From a virus, in IMG/VR virus record IMGVR_UViG_3300025098_000168, positions 1 to 32,292 of that record: 32,292 nt of DNA; one strand, given 5' to 3'. Positions 8,771-17,437 of this stretch are shown here, in pieces (the first letter of the stretch is position 1; each line of letters begins with the position of its first letter). The notes under the pieces are model-generated. The model made no database searches and was not told where the DNA came from. It was given only the letters and a program-made list of their open reading frames with translations. The position numbers and the translations under genes were made by a program.

Positions 8771-9169
8771 TTATTTGATTTGAGAAGAACCAAAGTAGAA
8801 GCCTACGATGGCTAAGGCAGTTTGCCTAATTTCTGGAAGGATGACGAAGCCTTGTATGGTGTCCCATTTAAAGCCCTTGAATAGCCCTAGAAAGCCGTTT
8901 GTCTCTCTACCTACGCTTACCCCTACGTCTGTCCACGCAAAGACGAATGGGGCTACTATAATGGCAAAGACGGTGGATATCACCAGGAACCTACGAACTA
9001 ATACACCACCCTCACGCTTAGCCGCTGCATCAGCAGACGCATCTGCCCCTTGTTGCTTACCAATCATACGCTCGAACTGACGAGCTTGGTTTTCCATTTG
9101 TGCGCCAATGAGCTTCATTACGAAACCACTTACGCCTCCTCCGAGCATTGCTATTAGTTCTGGTGTCAT
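8771..9169 (-). CDS. Holin-like membrane protein (3-TM type)
   Basis: A 132-residue protein. Residues 5-22 are apolar (ELIAMLGGGVSGFVMKLIG). A polar, helical stretch with MENQARQFERM follows. A strong membrane segment lies at about 61-80 (LVISTVFAIIVAPFVFAW) and another at about 112-128 (RQTALAIVGFYFG). The ending ILPEIRQTALAIVGFYFGSS is typical of 3-TM phage holins (PF11351-like). It would sit in the inner membrane and time lysis. It is in the late operon, far from the endolysin at 23.5 kb. Confidence 0.65.
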   Translation of the reverse strand: MTPELIAMLGGGVSGFVMKLIGAQMENQARQFERMIGKQQGADASADAAAKREGGVLVRRFLVISTVFAIIVAPFVFAWTDVGVSVGRETNGFLGLFKGFKWDTIQGFVILPEIRQTALAIVGFYFGSSQIK

Positions 9170-9170
9170 A

Positions 9171-9335
9171 TTATTTGTTTCTTAGTTCTTTGATTACTTT
9201 GATCGCCGATGCGGTCATATAGACAAAAGTGGCAAGACCTACTACAAATCCTAATACTTCATTTACTGGTGCTAGTTCAATGGTGGCGATAAATCCTCCT
9301 GTTCCAATTGTTGATTTGTAGATGATGTCTTCCAT
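9171..9335 (-). CDS. Small membrane peptide
   Basis: 54 residues from the ATG at 9335, starting MEDIIYKS. A longer reading from a GTG at 9365 is possible but would overlap the gene upstream, so the ATG four bases after that gene's stop is preferred. One or two hydrophobic segments are present (VLGFVVGLATFVYMTASAI, about residues 27-45), with a basic C-terminus. Lying next to the 3-TM protein, it may be a holin partner or antiholin (inference). Confidence 0.5.
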   Translation of the reverse strand: MEDIIYKSTIGTGGFIATIELAPVNEVLGFVVGLATFVYMTASAIKVIKELRNK

Positions 9336-9339
9336 ATCT

Positions 9340-9552
9340 TTACTTCTTGATTGATCTCTTACCACTGCAACCCCAAGCCTTACGGCGAACCCTTACCTTG
9401 GGTGTGCGCTTTTGGCTTACAGTTCTAGCGCAATACGCATTACCACGCTTTGTGCCGGGGCTACTAATACGTTTAATGGTCTTACCCTTACTACGGTAAG
9501 TTGTTCCATCTCCATACTTCTGTTGGGCTGTTTTTTTCTTCTTGGCTGGCAT
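9340..9552 (-). CDS. Small, very basic protein
   Basis: A 70-residue protein, Lys/Arg-rich throughout, with KISSPGTK-like and RGNAYCARTVSQ segments and an ending KVRVRRKAWGCSGKRS. Two cysteines lie in contexts resembling the neighbouring DUF5872/DUF6321-like proteins (PYCRPS, ACYRK). I recognise the general type from marine phage genomes but cannot name a domain. Charge suggests binding to nucleic acid. Confidence 0.6.
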   Translation of the reverse strand: MPAKKKKTAQQKYGDGTTYRSKGKTIKRISSPGTKRGNAYCARTVSQKRTPKVRVRRKAWGCSGKRSIKK

Positions 9553-9560
9553 GGTTTTGA

Positions 9561-9668
9561 TTAGTATTTACGTTTGCCTTTGGTGGGACGATTGCCCTTG
9601 GTGTTGCTTTTGCCGTACATACCTTTGGACTTACCTTTGAGGCACATTCTTTTGTTCTGGTTATACAT
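9561..9668 (-). CDS. 35-residue Lys/Gly-rich peptide
   Basis: ATG at 9668 to TAA at 9561. The product has KGKSKGMYGKSNTKGNR and ends in KGKRKY. Nothing else explains the stretch between its two neighbours, spacing is tight on both sides (8 bases to the next start) and the composition matches the other basic mini-proteins. It is short, so the call is tentative. Confidence 0.45.
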   Translation of the reverse strand: MYNQNKRMCLKGKSKGMYGKSNTKGNRPTKGKRKY

Positions 9669-9687
9669 AATTACTTTGGGTTGGGGT

Positions 9688-9924
9688 TTATAGATCGCCT
9701 GGTTGTTCGACGGGTAAATACGTGTCTACCACGGTAGCTTCTTCTATCTCGTCTAGGTCATACTCCGAAACATCCAATGCCCACTCGCCGTCAGCAGTAG
9801 GGACTGGCTTAGTCAACCAGCGTGTGCCTTTGCCTTCCGTCCAGTAAGCGTAGCCGATTTCCTTGCCTTCTTCGTCGGCACGGTCACAAGCGTCTTTCTC
9901 GGTTGGGTAGATTAGATAGGGCAT
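9688..9924 (-). CDS. Small acidic conserved phage protein
   Basis: A 78-residue acidic protein. PYLIYPTEKDACDRADEEGK at the start, AYWTEGKGTRWLTKP in the middle and a Val/Asp/Glu-rich end resemble a small protein seen next to tail genes in other phages. I know no function for it. Its ATG overlaps the stop of the LamG-type tail gene, so the two are probably translationally coupled. It could be a chaperone or assembly partner of that protein. Confidence 0.55.
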   Translation of the reverse strand: MPYLIYPTEKDACDRADEEGKEIGYAYWTEGKGTRWLTKPVPTADGEWALDVSEYDLDEIEEATVVDTYLPVEQPGDL

Positions 9925-11702
9925 TAGTAGATGTCGTATTGATTGTTAATGTTAGTTTCGATGGCTTCACGGTTGGCTGACTCGTCGGAGGGGTAGATGA
10001 TGACCTCGGCAATCTTGCCGTTAAACTTACGGTCTCCTGACGCATCAATACCAATAGTAAAATTAACATTTGCTGGAGTAAATCCAGAGTAAGTGTCCGT
10101 AGCTTTGCTAGTTCCGTCTCGCCAGATTTCAGCATTGCTTCCATCGCCATTGACAGAGATTAGCGTTTGAGCAGTTCCGATTGCTCCTGTGTTAAGCCCA
10201 ACAATTGAATCAGTCGCATTTGCAAAGAAGGAATACTGATTTGAGCTATTTGCAGTTAAGTGAAATCTACCTGATGTGCCTACTTGATATTGCCCAAATA
10301 CGCTCTCCCCCCCAAACGTTGATGTCCCTGTAGCGTGATTCATCACGGAGGTAGCATAGAACAAAGAGGATGTTAGCACTTGTCCACTTATGGATAGTCC
10401 ATCATTAACCCCATCAAAGTCCAACCCACCACTAACAAGCACACCAGCATCAACAATCTTAGGCTGACTTCCAGACACCTGCTGAACAGCATCATTGCCG
10501 TTTCCTGACTGGTCATACCAAGTCTCCACAAAGCCGTCCACTTGGTCATACCCTGTGTCTACTCCAGATGGGAGGTCGATGTCGTAGTGGTCTCCGATGT
10601 TAGCTTCTATGGCTGTTCGGTTGTCCGATTGGTCGGAGTTGTAGATGATGATTTCTTGGATAGTGCCGTCGAATGCTGCCCCCCCTGCTCCCCCACCTAC
10701 ATCTCCACCAAACGATGATGTATTTGAAGTATTGCCAGCCGTTTGAAAACTTAAATCGGTTCCGATGTTTACACCATTCTGGTAAATGTAAGCCTCGCCA
10801 TCTGCATAGTTCAAGAATCCAGTGACAACCTTCTGCGTAGCTCCGTGAGGAGTGCTTGCCGTGGTGCTATCAAAAGAATCAGAATCCAGTCTGCGTCCTC
10901 CGATGCGATAGCTTCCATTGGTTGCATTTGATTCACCGATCGAGTATCTGGTAGGGCCAGTATTAGTTTTTAGCCTAAATATGGCGCCAAATGCTAATCC
11001 AGTTTCATTAGAAGTAGCCACGGCAAACACTTGACCGTATCCAACATCCTTAAATATATCAAGACCACTGCCAGATAATGCTAGGCTATCATCAACCCCA
11101 TCAAAGTCCAACCCACCAGAAACCAAAGACCCACTATCAACAATCTTAGGCTGACTTGCGTCTGTCCCTTGAGTTGCGTGGTTGTTGTTGCCTGATTGGT
11201 CATACCAGTTTTTTACGAAGCCGTCGTTACCAGCACCTACCCAAGTAACTAGCGTCCCATCAGCAACCTCAGCCGCAGTAAAGGAATCCTCTGCGTCGTC
11301 ACTAGAACGCCTTACTTCCACTACGCTACCTGTGTAGCTTGCACTAAGGTTACGGAGGCTGTAGGCGGCGGCGGCTTCTACTAGGTCACCTGTGCGCTCA
11401 CCATTGGAGTCCAACTCACGAATGTCCAGAGGTGGGACGATCTGTCCATTCACCCAATTTACCATTGAGCTATCGGTAATGTCATCCGCAGTAAAGTCTT
11501 TCTCTGCATTGTCGCTTGCTCGTCTTACACGAACAACAGAGGACGCAATCTTCGACAGTCGGCGTAGGCTGTAAGCAGCTGATGCACCAGCATAGGTGTC
11601 AAGTAAGCCGGTAAACAATGGATAGAACTTAGGACGCGCACCACGAAACTGTGATTTAACCTGTCCAAAACTTCTGCGAAATCGTAATCTTCCAAAGCCC
11701 AT
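9924..11702 (-). CDS. Tail protein with two LamG/ConA-like domains
   Basis: A 592-residue protein with internal duplication. A short module, AAYSLRxLS...VVxVRRxSDxAExxFTA, occurs at about residues 42-84 and 112-154. Two long modules follow (about 161-378 and 390-592), each opening with WYDQSGNxNxA, then QPKIVDxGxLVSGGLDFDGV, and ending IIYxSDxSxNRxAIExNI. DFDGV plus the beta-rich body is the laminin-G/concanavalin-like jelly-roll pattern, common in phage adhesins that bind glycans. A virion surface or tail-tip role is likely. It sits between the adaptor and the small-protein cluster and shares a TA-ATG junction with its downstream neighbour. Confidence 0.7.
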   Translation of the reverse strand: MGFGRLRFRRSFGQVKSQFRGARPKFYPLFTGLLDTYAGASAAYSLRRLSKIASSVVRVRRASDNAEKDFTADDITDSSMVNWVNGQIVPPLDIRELDSNGERTGDLVEAAAAYSLRNLSASYTGSVVEVRRSSDDAEDSFTAAEVADGTLVTWVGAGNDGFVKNWYDQSGNNNHATQGTDASQPKIVDSGSLVSGGLDFDGVDDSLALSGSGLDIFKDVGYGQVFAVATSNETGLAFGAIFRLKTNTGPTRYSIGESNATNGSYRIGGRRLDSDSFDSTTASTPHGATQKVVTGFLNYADGEAYIYQNGVNIGTDLSFQTAGNTSNTSSFGGDVGGGAGGAAFDGTIQEIIIYNSDQSDNRTAIEANIGDHYDIDLPSGVDTGYDQVDGFVETWYDQSGNGNDAVQQVSGSQPKIVDAGVLVSGGLDFDGVNDGLSISGQVLTSSLFYATSVMNHATGTSTFGGESVFGQYQVGTSGRFHLTANSSNQYSFFANATDSIVGLNTGAIGTAQTLISVNGDGSNAEIWRDGTSKATDTYSGFTPANVNFTIGIDASGDRKFNGKIAEVIIYPSDESANREAIETNINNQYDIY

Positions 11703-11703
11703 A

Positions 11704-12594
11704 TTAGTGTATGCTTACGTCTTGATTGTAATAAGTCCGAAAGCGTTGTGCTATCGTCTTGTAAATTCCTTGTCTGTTGATCTTGAGCAACGCTTGCTCC
11801 CTCACACGCTCCACCTCGCTAATAGCAATTGGTTGGTAACTGTCACTTTGTCTTTGTGACTGCATGAAACTACGTGCTGCGCTATACGCCATAAACTCAA
11901 ACCACTCGGCAGGGACATCTGATGTTGTGCCACCTGTGCCGTCTCCGTATGTAGTGTCGAAAGACTTCTTGAATGCCATATACACAATGTCCTGACTTGA
12001 GTCAGTTACACGTATGCCATTCTGATCTGGGTAAGCCGTTCCCATCGTTGGGTTAGCACCAGACCATTTCTTACCATTCCAGTGTCCAATGTATTCCCCT
12101 ATCTCTGACAGGGCTTGCACTCTTGGTGCTGGGTCTTCGCCAGCATCAGCCACCCATCCATCCTCCGGGGGAGTGGAGCTAGTGGCTGAATTCGTGTAAA
12201 TAGGGTCTTCGTTCGTCTTCTCTAGGCTCCATCCTTCGACGCCAGCTTCGCCTGTAAATAGGCTATATTTCTCCGTCACACCGTCCGACTCATAAAGCGT
12301 GTATTTTGGCGCGCTTCCCGACAAGCCATTTCGTTGATACAGCCCATTGGCTTCACTTGTTCCAGCACCATACACATTAAAGCTATCTTCCGAATAGCTT
12401 ACATAACCACGCTCTACTGTCCTTGGCTCTAAGACTAGAAACCGTTCCCACCAGGGATTCTCAAGATACAGTTGCCTTGCCGCCGAGTTAAGAAGGAATC
12501 CAACCTGTGTGGCGTCATCACCAGATAAAGCACAACCACAGCGGGCTGCGGTTAAACCAGTTAGTTCAGTCCATGTGCGTGTGCCTTGTGCCAT
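11704..12594 (-). CDS. Head-tail adaptor (tail tubular protein A-like)
   Basis: A 296-residue protein. The N-terminal part (VGFLLNSAARQLYLENPWW) and the helical C-terminal part (EWFEFMAYSAARSFMQSQR, then ERVREQALLKI) fit gatekeeper/adaptor proteins of short-tailed phages. Between them, residues about 74-158 look like an inserted beta domain: VYGAGTSEANGLYQRNG, KYTLYE, GWSLEK, PPEDGWVADAGEDPAP. Position after the capsid gene agrees. The function would be to join the portal to the tail tube. The family call is from memory of such sequences and is moderately sure. Confidence 0.6.
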   Translation of the reverse strand: MAQGTRTWTELTGLTAARCGCALSGDDATQVGFLLNSAARQLYLENPWWERFLVLEPRTVERGYVSYSEDSFNVYGAGTSEANGLYQRNGLSGSAPKYTLYESDGVTEKYSLFTGEAGVEGWSLEKTNEDPIYTNSATSSTPPEDGWVADAGEDPAPRVQALSEIGEYIGHWNGKKWSGANPTMGTAYPDQNGIRVTDSSQDIVYMAFKKSFDTTYGDGTGGTTSDVPAEWFEFMAYSAARSFMQSQRQSDSYQPIAISEVERVREQALLKINRQGIYKTIAQRFRTYYNQDVSIH

Positions 12595-12595
12595 A

Positions 12596-12883
12596 TTATG
12601 CTAATGATGCTTGTTGAAAAGATTTATCAAAGATGTATTTATCAAAGTCTGTATTACCGCCCATACCATCCACTGCCTCGCACTCCTTGCGCGCCAGCAT
12701 ATAGTGGAATTGATCCATAGACTTACCCTTGCGGAGAGTTGCGGGGTCTACGAAGTTGCGGTAATAATATTGTAATGTTCGCTCGTCATTGGCCTGTATG
12801 CCTCGGATGAGAGCGAGCTTCTCCATTGGAGGAAGAGCGTCGAGCTTTTCCTTCGGGGTTAGGGGTTTCTTCTTAATTGCCAT
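12596..12883 (-). CDS. Small protein after the capsid gene, possible head completion
   Basis: A 95-residue soluble, mostly helical protein (KLDALPPMEKLALIRGIQA, then RTLQYYYRNF). Not recognised. It is the first gene downstream of the capsid terminator and is followed after one base by the adaptor gene, a slot often taken by head-completion or tail-assembly proteins. No membrane segment or motif is seen. Confidence 0.5.
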   Translation of the reverse strand: MAIKKKPLTPKEKLDALPPMEKLALIRGIQANDERTLQYYYRNFVDPATLRKGKSMDQFHYMLARKECEAVDGMGGNTDFDKYIFDKSFQQASLA

Positions 12884-12900
12884 TATTCAGGTATTGGACT

Positions 12901-12944
12901 AAAAAGAGGGCGATGTCAAGTCAGTGCTGCTTAACACCGCCCTC
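12901..12944 (-). terminator. Intrinsic terminator after the major capsid gene
   Basis: On the minus strand a 15-bp stem with two G-U pairs (12930-12944 with 12906-12920, outer part GAGGGCG / CGCCCTC) encloses a nine-base loop and is followed at once by five T (12905-12901). It lies 25 bases after the capsid stop. It would cut expression of tail genes relative to capsid unless read through. Confidence 0.85.
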
Positions 12945-12968
12945 GCAGATAGTCGCTAATCTAAACGA

Positions 12969-13925
12969 TTAGGCTTCGTCAGAGAACTCGATCTTACCAA
13001 GACCATTGGGGCCTTGAGAGAGAGTAGTTCCGTATAGGTCACAAGCACCCTTGGAGCCTACGCCACGACCTTCATACTCCTCGGAGCCTTCACCATACAG
13101 TTCGCCCCACTCAAGATAGCGAGGATCGATTACGTAGCCACGGTCAACCGAAGGCATACATGCAGGGTTACCGTTGATGATCTTGACCGTTCCGAAGTCG
13201 GAGTCATACATTTCAACAGTGTAAGGAATGACAGCAGTGCCATTCATGTTGTAGTCGATTTGGCTAGCTGCACCAGCAGTGCGTGTGAACTGCTCAACGA
13301 TGTGAGAGCGTAGTCCTGTGCCAGCAACCAAGTGTAGGTCGAGGAACTCACCACCTTGACCGAACATTGAAGCAAGAACTGCATTGAATGCAGCATCGTC
13401 AAAGTCAGCTTTAGTGCCGCTATAAATAGAAGCGGCAGGTGTGCGGTAAGCAGCGGCGAAGTCGGTGTTGGAAGCATCGGTGATGTCACCAAGACCAGCA
13501 GTTACACCAGCAGTTGCACCAGGAACGTCGGCAGTCTTGCCTTGGTCACCACAAACAACTGTTTCTTTGTCGCGCATAAGCTCTTTAAGAGCCTTCTCGG
13601 AAGCACCAGCTTTGTCTGCAACAACAGCAGAGTTGTGGGCTTCTTGTTCTTTAGTTACTTGCCACTCACGAACGAGACGTTGTGCTTGACCTGTGTATTC
13701 ACCAACAGCGGCGAACTTGTCAACACCAGTGTCAGTTGCAGTGCCTTCGATGTGACCAGTAGCCACAGGAGCTGCAAGAGAGTCCATCAATACGACGGGA
13801 CGCTTGTTGCTGATTTGACGGGTAGGAAGCAATCCACAAACGGGAGCTTGAGTTGCAGCGATGACGGTAGCAAGTTGCTTGAGGTCTTCGCGATTACCAG
13901 TTACATTTGTATCTGTATATGCCAT
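12969..13925 (-). CDS. Major capsid protein, SU10/DUF5309-like
   Basis: A 318-residue protein. The N-terminal third (LKQLATVIAATQAPVCGLLP, KRPVVLMDSLAAP, RLVREWQVTKEQEAHNSA) follows the pattern of the SU10-type capsid family (DUF5309, HK97 fold). The gene sits immediately after the scaffold and before an intrinsic terminator, the standard place for the most expressed virion gene. Two Gly/Ala/Thr-rich loops lie at about residues 128-160. No maturation protease domain is attached. The start has AAAGAAAG upstream rather than a Shine-Dalgarno sequence. Confidence 0.8.
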   Translation of the reverse strand: MAYTDTNVTGNREDLKQLATVIAATQAPVCGLLPTRQISNKRPVVLMDSLAAPVATGHIEGTATDTGVDKFAAVGEYTGQAQRLVREWQVTKEQEAHNSAVVADKAGASEKALKELMRDKETVVCGDQGKTADVPGATAGVTAGLGDITDASNTDFAAAYRTPAASIYSGTKADFDDAAFNAVLASMFGQGGEFLDLHLVAGTGLRSHIVEQFTRTAGAASQIDYNMNGTAVIPYTVEMYDSDFGTVKIINGNPACMPSVDRGYVIDPRYLEWGELYGEGSEEYEGRGVGSKGACDLYGTTLSQGPNGLGKIEFSDEA

Positions 13926-13952
13926 AATTTATATCTTTCTTTGAATTGTTAG

Positions 13953-15008
13953 TTATCGGTTATTAAGGGTTCTTAGTTCACGCATAGCATTTAGCTTTTC
14001 TTGAGGTGTATAACCACCTCCGCTAACTATCTTACTTAGTTCACTGGCTCTGCCGCTCTTGGCATTGCCACGCCCATTGGGAGAAGATGGGACTGCATTT
14101 GGTGTTGACTTAGGAGCCTTACGCTTGAGTATGACTTTCTTCTTCTTACTCTTACCATCGTATAGACTTGCCTGTGCCAGCAACTCTGCTAGTTCCACCC
14201 CGTATTCGGGAATGAGTGACTTGACTAACTTGAACTTAGGAGACTTGATTAACGCATCGTAGCGTTCTTCAGCCTCCCCTTCGATTCCTAGCTCTGCCTT
14301 GAAGGTGTCAATCTTAGCTTCGACATCACCGGCACTTGCCGACTCCTTCTCTGCTTCTGATCGCTTTTGACGTAGATCAGTAACCTTCTTACGCTCTGCT
14401 TTCACGAAGTTTAATACTTCTTGTGCAGGGTAGAACTTACCGCTCTCGTCTCTGACTCCTTTAATGTCTTTACCAGAAGCCTCGTCATACTCAGTGTCTT
14501 GGTTCAGAATTAACTGATCGTTCCAATACTCTGCGTTTGTCTCGGCTTGCTGTATGCTAGTATCTAGTTCCTCGACGCTTGGGGTTAGTTGACGAAGTTT
14601 TAGGGCTTCCTCTTTCTCTAACCGTTCGGCATCAACTTGAGCTTTTAGTTCCTTAATCTCCAGCCGTTGCTTGGCAAATGCCTTGCGGCTACCAATCTCC
14701 AACTTTTCGGTTAAGGCTTCCATCTGCTCTTCGCTTAGGTCGTCTAGGTCAAACTCATCTTCCAACTTAGAAAGAACATTGTCTGGTGACTCTTCTTCGT
14801 CTTCGACCTCTTCTACCTCTGGATTGTCTTCAGCAGTCTCTTCGACCACCTCTTCTGACGCGTCCTCGGCTTCTGGGGCTTCTGGCTCTGTTGCTTCACC
14901 TGCTTTAGCCTTCTCTCGATTAGCTCGCGCTTCTTCGATTGTAAGGGGCTTTAGCGTCTCTTGATCTTGTTCGGACTCAAGGTTATCCGTTTCTGCTATT
15001 TGTGTCAT
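13953..15008 (-). CDS. Capsid scaffolding protein
   Basis: A 351-residue protein. The first 100 residues are extremely acidic (Glu runs, VEEVEDEEES). A long helical/coiled-coil stretch follows (about 100-230, RLEIKELKAQVDAERLEKEE). The C-terminus is basic (KSKKKKVILKRKAPK) and ends in a short helix. This acidic-coil-basic layout directly upstream of the capsid gene is the usual form of a phage scaffold, whose basic tail contacts the capsid protein. Identification is by layout and position; no sequence motif is decisive. Confidence 0.75.
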   Translation of the reverse strand: MTQIAETDNLESEQDQETLKPLTIEEARANREKAKAGEATEPEAPEAEDASEEVVEETAEDNPEVEEVEDEEESPDNVLSKLEDEFDLDDLSEEQMEALTEKLEIGSRKAFAKQRLEIKELKAQVDAERLEKEEALKLRQLTPSVEELDTSIQQAETNAEYWNDQLILNQDTEYDEASGKDIKGVRDESGKFYPAQEVLNFVKAERKKVTDLRQKRSEAEKESASAGDVEAKIDTFKAELGIEGEAEERYDALIKSPKFKLVKSLIPEYGVELAELLAQASLYDGKSKKKKVILKRKAPKSTPNAVPSSPNGRGNAKSGRASELSKIVSGGGYTPQEKLNAMRELRTLNNR

Positions 15009-15087
15009 ATATCTACCTAATGATTAACCGACCAAGGTGGGGGTCGTAATCGTAGTATAGCACACTACCTTGCGCTCATGATAAATC

Positions 15088-15321
15088 CTAATCCCTACGG
15101 CTCAAACTCTTTAGTTGAAACTCGTCAAGTATTTGATTCTGAACGAACTGTGCAGATATGTGACACTTCTTATCGAAGCCTGGATCAGTTCTAGTGAACT
15201 GTGCAGAGATTAACTCGTCTCGCTTATCCTCAAAGTATTCGTAGAACGCACGACCATACTCCGGGTTGTCCCGAAGTAGTTTAATTACGTCTGCTATTGT
15301 CTTCTTAGTTTCCTTACTCAT
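15088..15321 (-). CDS. Small protein between portal and scaffold
   Basis: A 77-residue, mostly helical, charged protein (MSKETKKTIADVIKLLRDN, then YEYFEDKRDEL). Its ATG lies inside the last codons of the portal gene, overlapping by 8 bases, which suggests coupled translation. Not recognised. A gap of about 80 bases without visible structure separates it from the scaffold gene. Confidence 0.5.
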   Translation of the reverse strand: MSKETKKTIADVIKLLRDNPEYGRAFYEYFEDKRDELISAQFTRTDPGFDKKCHISAQFVQNQILDEFQLKSLSRRD

Positions 15322-17428
15322 TCATGCCTTGTGTTACTGTGCCACCCATCTGGGCGGGTTGCGCTCCAACCTTGCCGATCTCAGCGTTCTGTAGTTGCTG
15401 GAGTTGGAAGGTTAGTTGTTTCTCATACTCGGCAAGTAGGAATTGGAATTGTGGCTTAGACTGTAACTCCATAGCACCCGTCTGTGACTGCTTGTAGTCT
15501 TGAACAATCTGAAGTCTGGCTTGACCTGCATTCTGTGGTGCGCCAACTGGTATACCGGCAGCCATCTTAGCAATGTCGTTGGTTGTCTCATTGACAATCT
15601 TAGCAGAACCCTGCTCGGTTGGCATAAGAACTAGGTCGGCTAGTGTAGGATCAAGGGCAGATAGTGCCATATCCGTAATAGCCTCAGAGTTTACACGACC
15701 ACCTTGGTCGTTTTGTAAGACTTGGTATAGACCTGCCAACATCTTCTCAACCTTCTCTGGATCATCGTAGGTGGAGTTAAAGCTCACCGTTATATCCATC
15801 TCGCCCTCGTCCTCCTTCTTGGTGAACTGAACTGGCTCTGGATTACCTGTGACACGTAGGAATAGTTCTTCTGGGCCGTCTAGCTTCCATGTCTCGTAGG
15901 TCATCTTCAGCACGTTCTGGACGTGTGATAGGTATTGACCAATGTTGTGCTGTTGTAGCTGGACACTTAGAGGGTCGTTGGGGTCTTGCCCTGCAATCTG
16001 ATTCGCCTCATCTACTAGTAACTTCTCTAGGTTGAGGTTAGGTGCAAAGCTAGATGGTCGATCAATATACTCTGGCTTACGTCCCGTAGGCCCACTAATC
16101 ACAGCACCAGGCCCCATGCCGGAAGCATCTACACCTGCTGGTGCCCAGATAGTTGGGCTGATGCTCCAACCAGACTCGTCCATGTAACTGTCACGTAGGG
16201 TCTTTTGGTTCTTCTGTGGCGCACGTAGTAGCTCTGGAAGCGTGATACCATCGTATAGTGTCTTACCTAGTGAGGTCTTGGTAATGACGACAGGGTAGTT
16301 CTTACGACCACTTAGTAGCACACGCTTGGCTACATTGGGTGTTCCGTCCTGTTCTGTCATTTCTGGACACCACACAGTTAGGTAAATGCCTTCTGCGTTG
16401 TCAGAGTCGTCTATGAGACGTTCAAATGTTAGGGCAACTTCGATTGTATCCCTAGCTCGTTCGTTGGTAATACGAGCAATACGACCAATGCGGCGGTAGC
16501 TCTGAACGCTGTTGGGGTTGTAGAACTTGCTTTGGTCAATACCACGGTGGTTTTCGATGACGTAGTTAGCCCACTCTTCGTCCCAGCCCTCAGAGCTAAC
16601 ACGATTCAATATCTCTTGTGCCGACATTAGCATCCGAATGTGGATACGTGGTGCGTCTTGGTAGTTTACCGTATAAGCAGGTAGGATAACGTCTGCATCT
16701 GGCATAAGCGTCCGAACGTCTGCTTCAGAGTTCTCCTTTACCGTGACAGGTATCTCTGCTACACCAGACTTACGCAGTTGTCGTAGAGCCTTCTTGACTC
16801 GTGCTTCGTTAAGTTCCCAACCTTCTACACTGTTGAAAAGCTCCATGGCTTCATCGACTCGGTCTTCGTCCATCCAAATCTCTGCTAGCTCTGGTAGAGT
16901 CTCAGCAATCTGGTCAATGTCAAAGAGCTTGAGGTAGCTTTGCTTCTTAGCCCGCCAGCCGCAGTATGTAACCATCAGCCCCGTCTCGTCACCATAGTAA
17001 CCAGATAGCTCCATCTCTTGTTGGAAGTTGGGGATACCATTGTCTCGTAGCCAACGTAGGAACACGGACACCTCTGTTGAACGATCTACGTCAGAGGACT
17101 CACGTGGGTATGCCCGGATGGTGGACTTGCGTAGGGCGTTGGTGCGTAGAGCGTCGTTGTTACGAATCTTCTGCTTTACCAAGAACACCTCAGTGTCACT
17201 TGCTCCTTCATGTGGGAATGCGCCCTCACCCTTCTTAAGGTCAGAGGACTTGCCTTCCCACGCGCAGTTAATGACGTCTCGGTTCTTTTCGCATCGGTCT
17301 ACGTATGCACGTAAATCATCGACGTCGTCATTATACGTCTGCTTAAAATTGTCAAAATCGAAGTCCTCCGAGAAATAGATTTCGGGTTCATCCGAACGGT
17401 CGGAGTATGATTGTGCCATTGTCGTCAT
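15314..17428 (-). CDS. Portal protein
   Basis: A 704-residue protein directly downstream of the packaging genes. Length, an acidic helical N-terminus (DFDNFKQTYNDDVDDLRAYV), a conserved-looking segment HEGASDTEVFLVKQKI, the central mixed region and a Gln-rich helical C-terminal barrel (FQFLLAEYEKQLTFQLQQL) fit portal proteins of P22/SU10-type phages. It would form the dodecameric DNA channel at the capsid vertex and dock the terminase. The start could also be the second ATG nine bases downstream (MAQSYS). Confidence 0.75.
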   Translation of the reverse strand: MTTMAQSYSDRSDEPEIYFSEDFDFDNFKQTYNDDVDDLRAYVDRCEKNRDVINCAWEGKSSDLKKGEGAFPHEGASDTEVFLVKQKIRNNDALRTNALRKSTIRAYPRESSDVDRSTEVSVFLRWLRDNGIPNFQQEMELSGYYGDETGLMVTYCGWRAKKQSYLKLFDIDQIAETLPELAEIWMDEDRVDEAMELFNSVEGWELNEARVKKALRQLRKSGVAEIPVTVKENSEADVRTLMPDADVILPAYTVNYQDAPRIHIRMLMSAQEILNRVSSEGWDEEWANYVIENHRGIDQSKFYNPNSVQSYRRIGRIARITNERARDTIEVALTFERLIDDSDNAEGIYLTVWCPEMTEQDGTPNVAKRVLLSGRKNYPVVITKTSLGKTLYDGITLPELLRAPQKNQKTLRDSYMDESGWSISPTIWAPAGVDASGMGPGAVISGPTGRKPEYIDRPSSFAPNLNLEKLLVDEANQIAGQDPNDPLSVQLQQHNIGQYLSHVQNVLKMTYETWKLDGPEELFLRVTGNPEPVQFTKKEDEGEMDITVSFNSTYDDPEKVEKMLAGLYQVLQNDQGGRVNSEAITDMALSALDPTLADLVLMPTEQGSAKIVNETTNDIAKMAAGIPVGAPQNAGQARLQIVQDYKQSQTGAMELQSKPQFQFLLAEYEKQLTFQLQQLQNAEIGKVGAQPAQMGGTVTQGMNE

Positions 17429-17437
17429 TGTATCATA

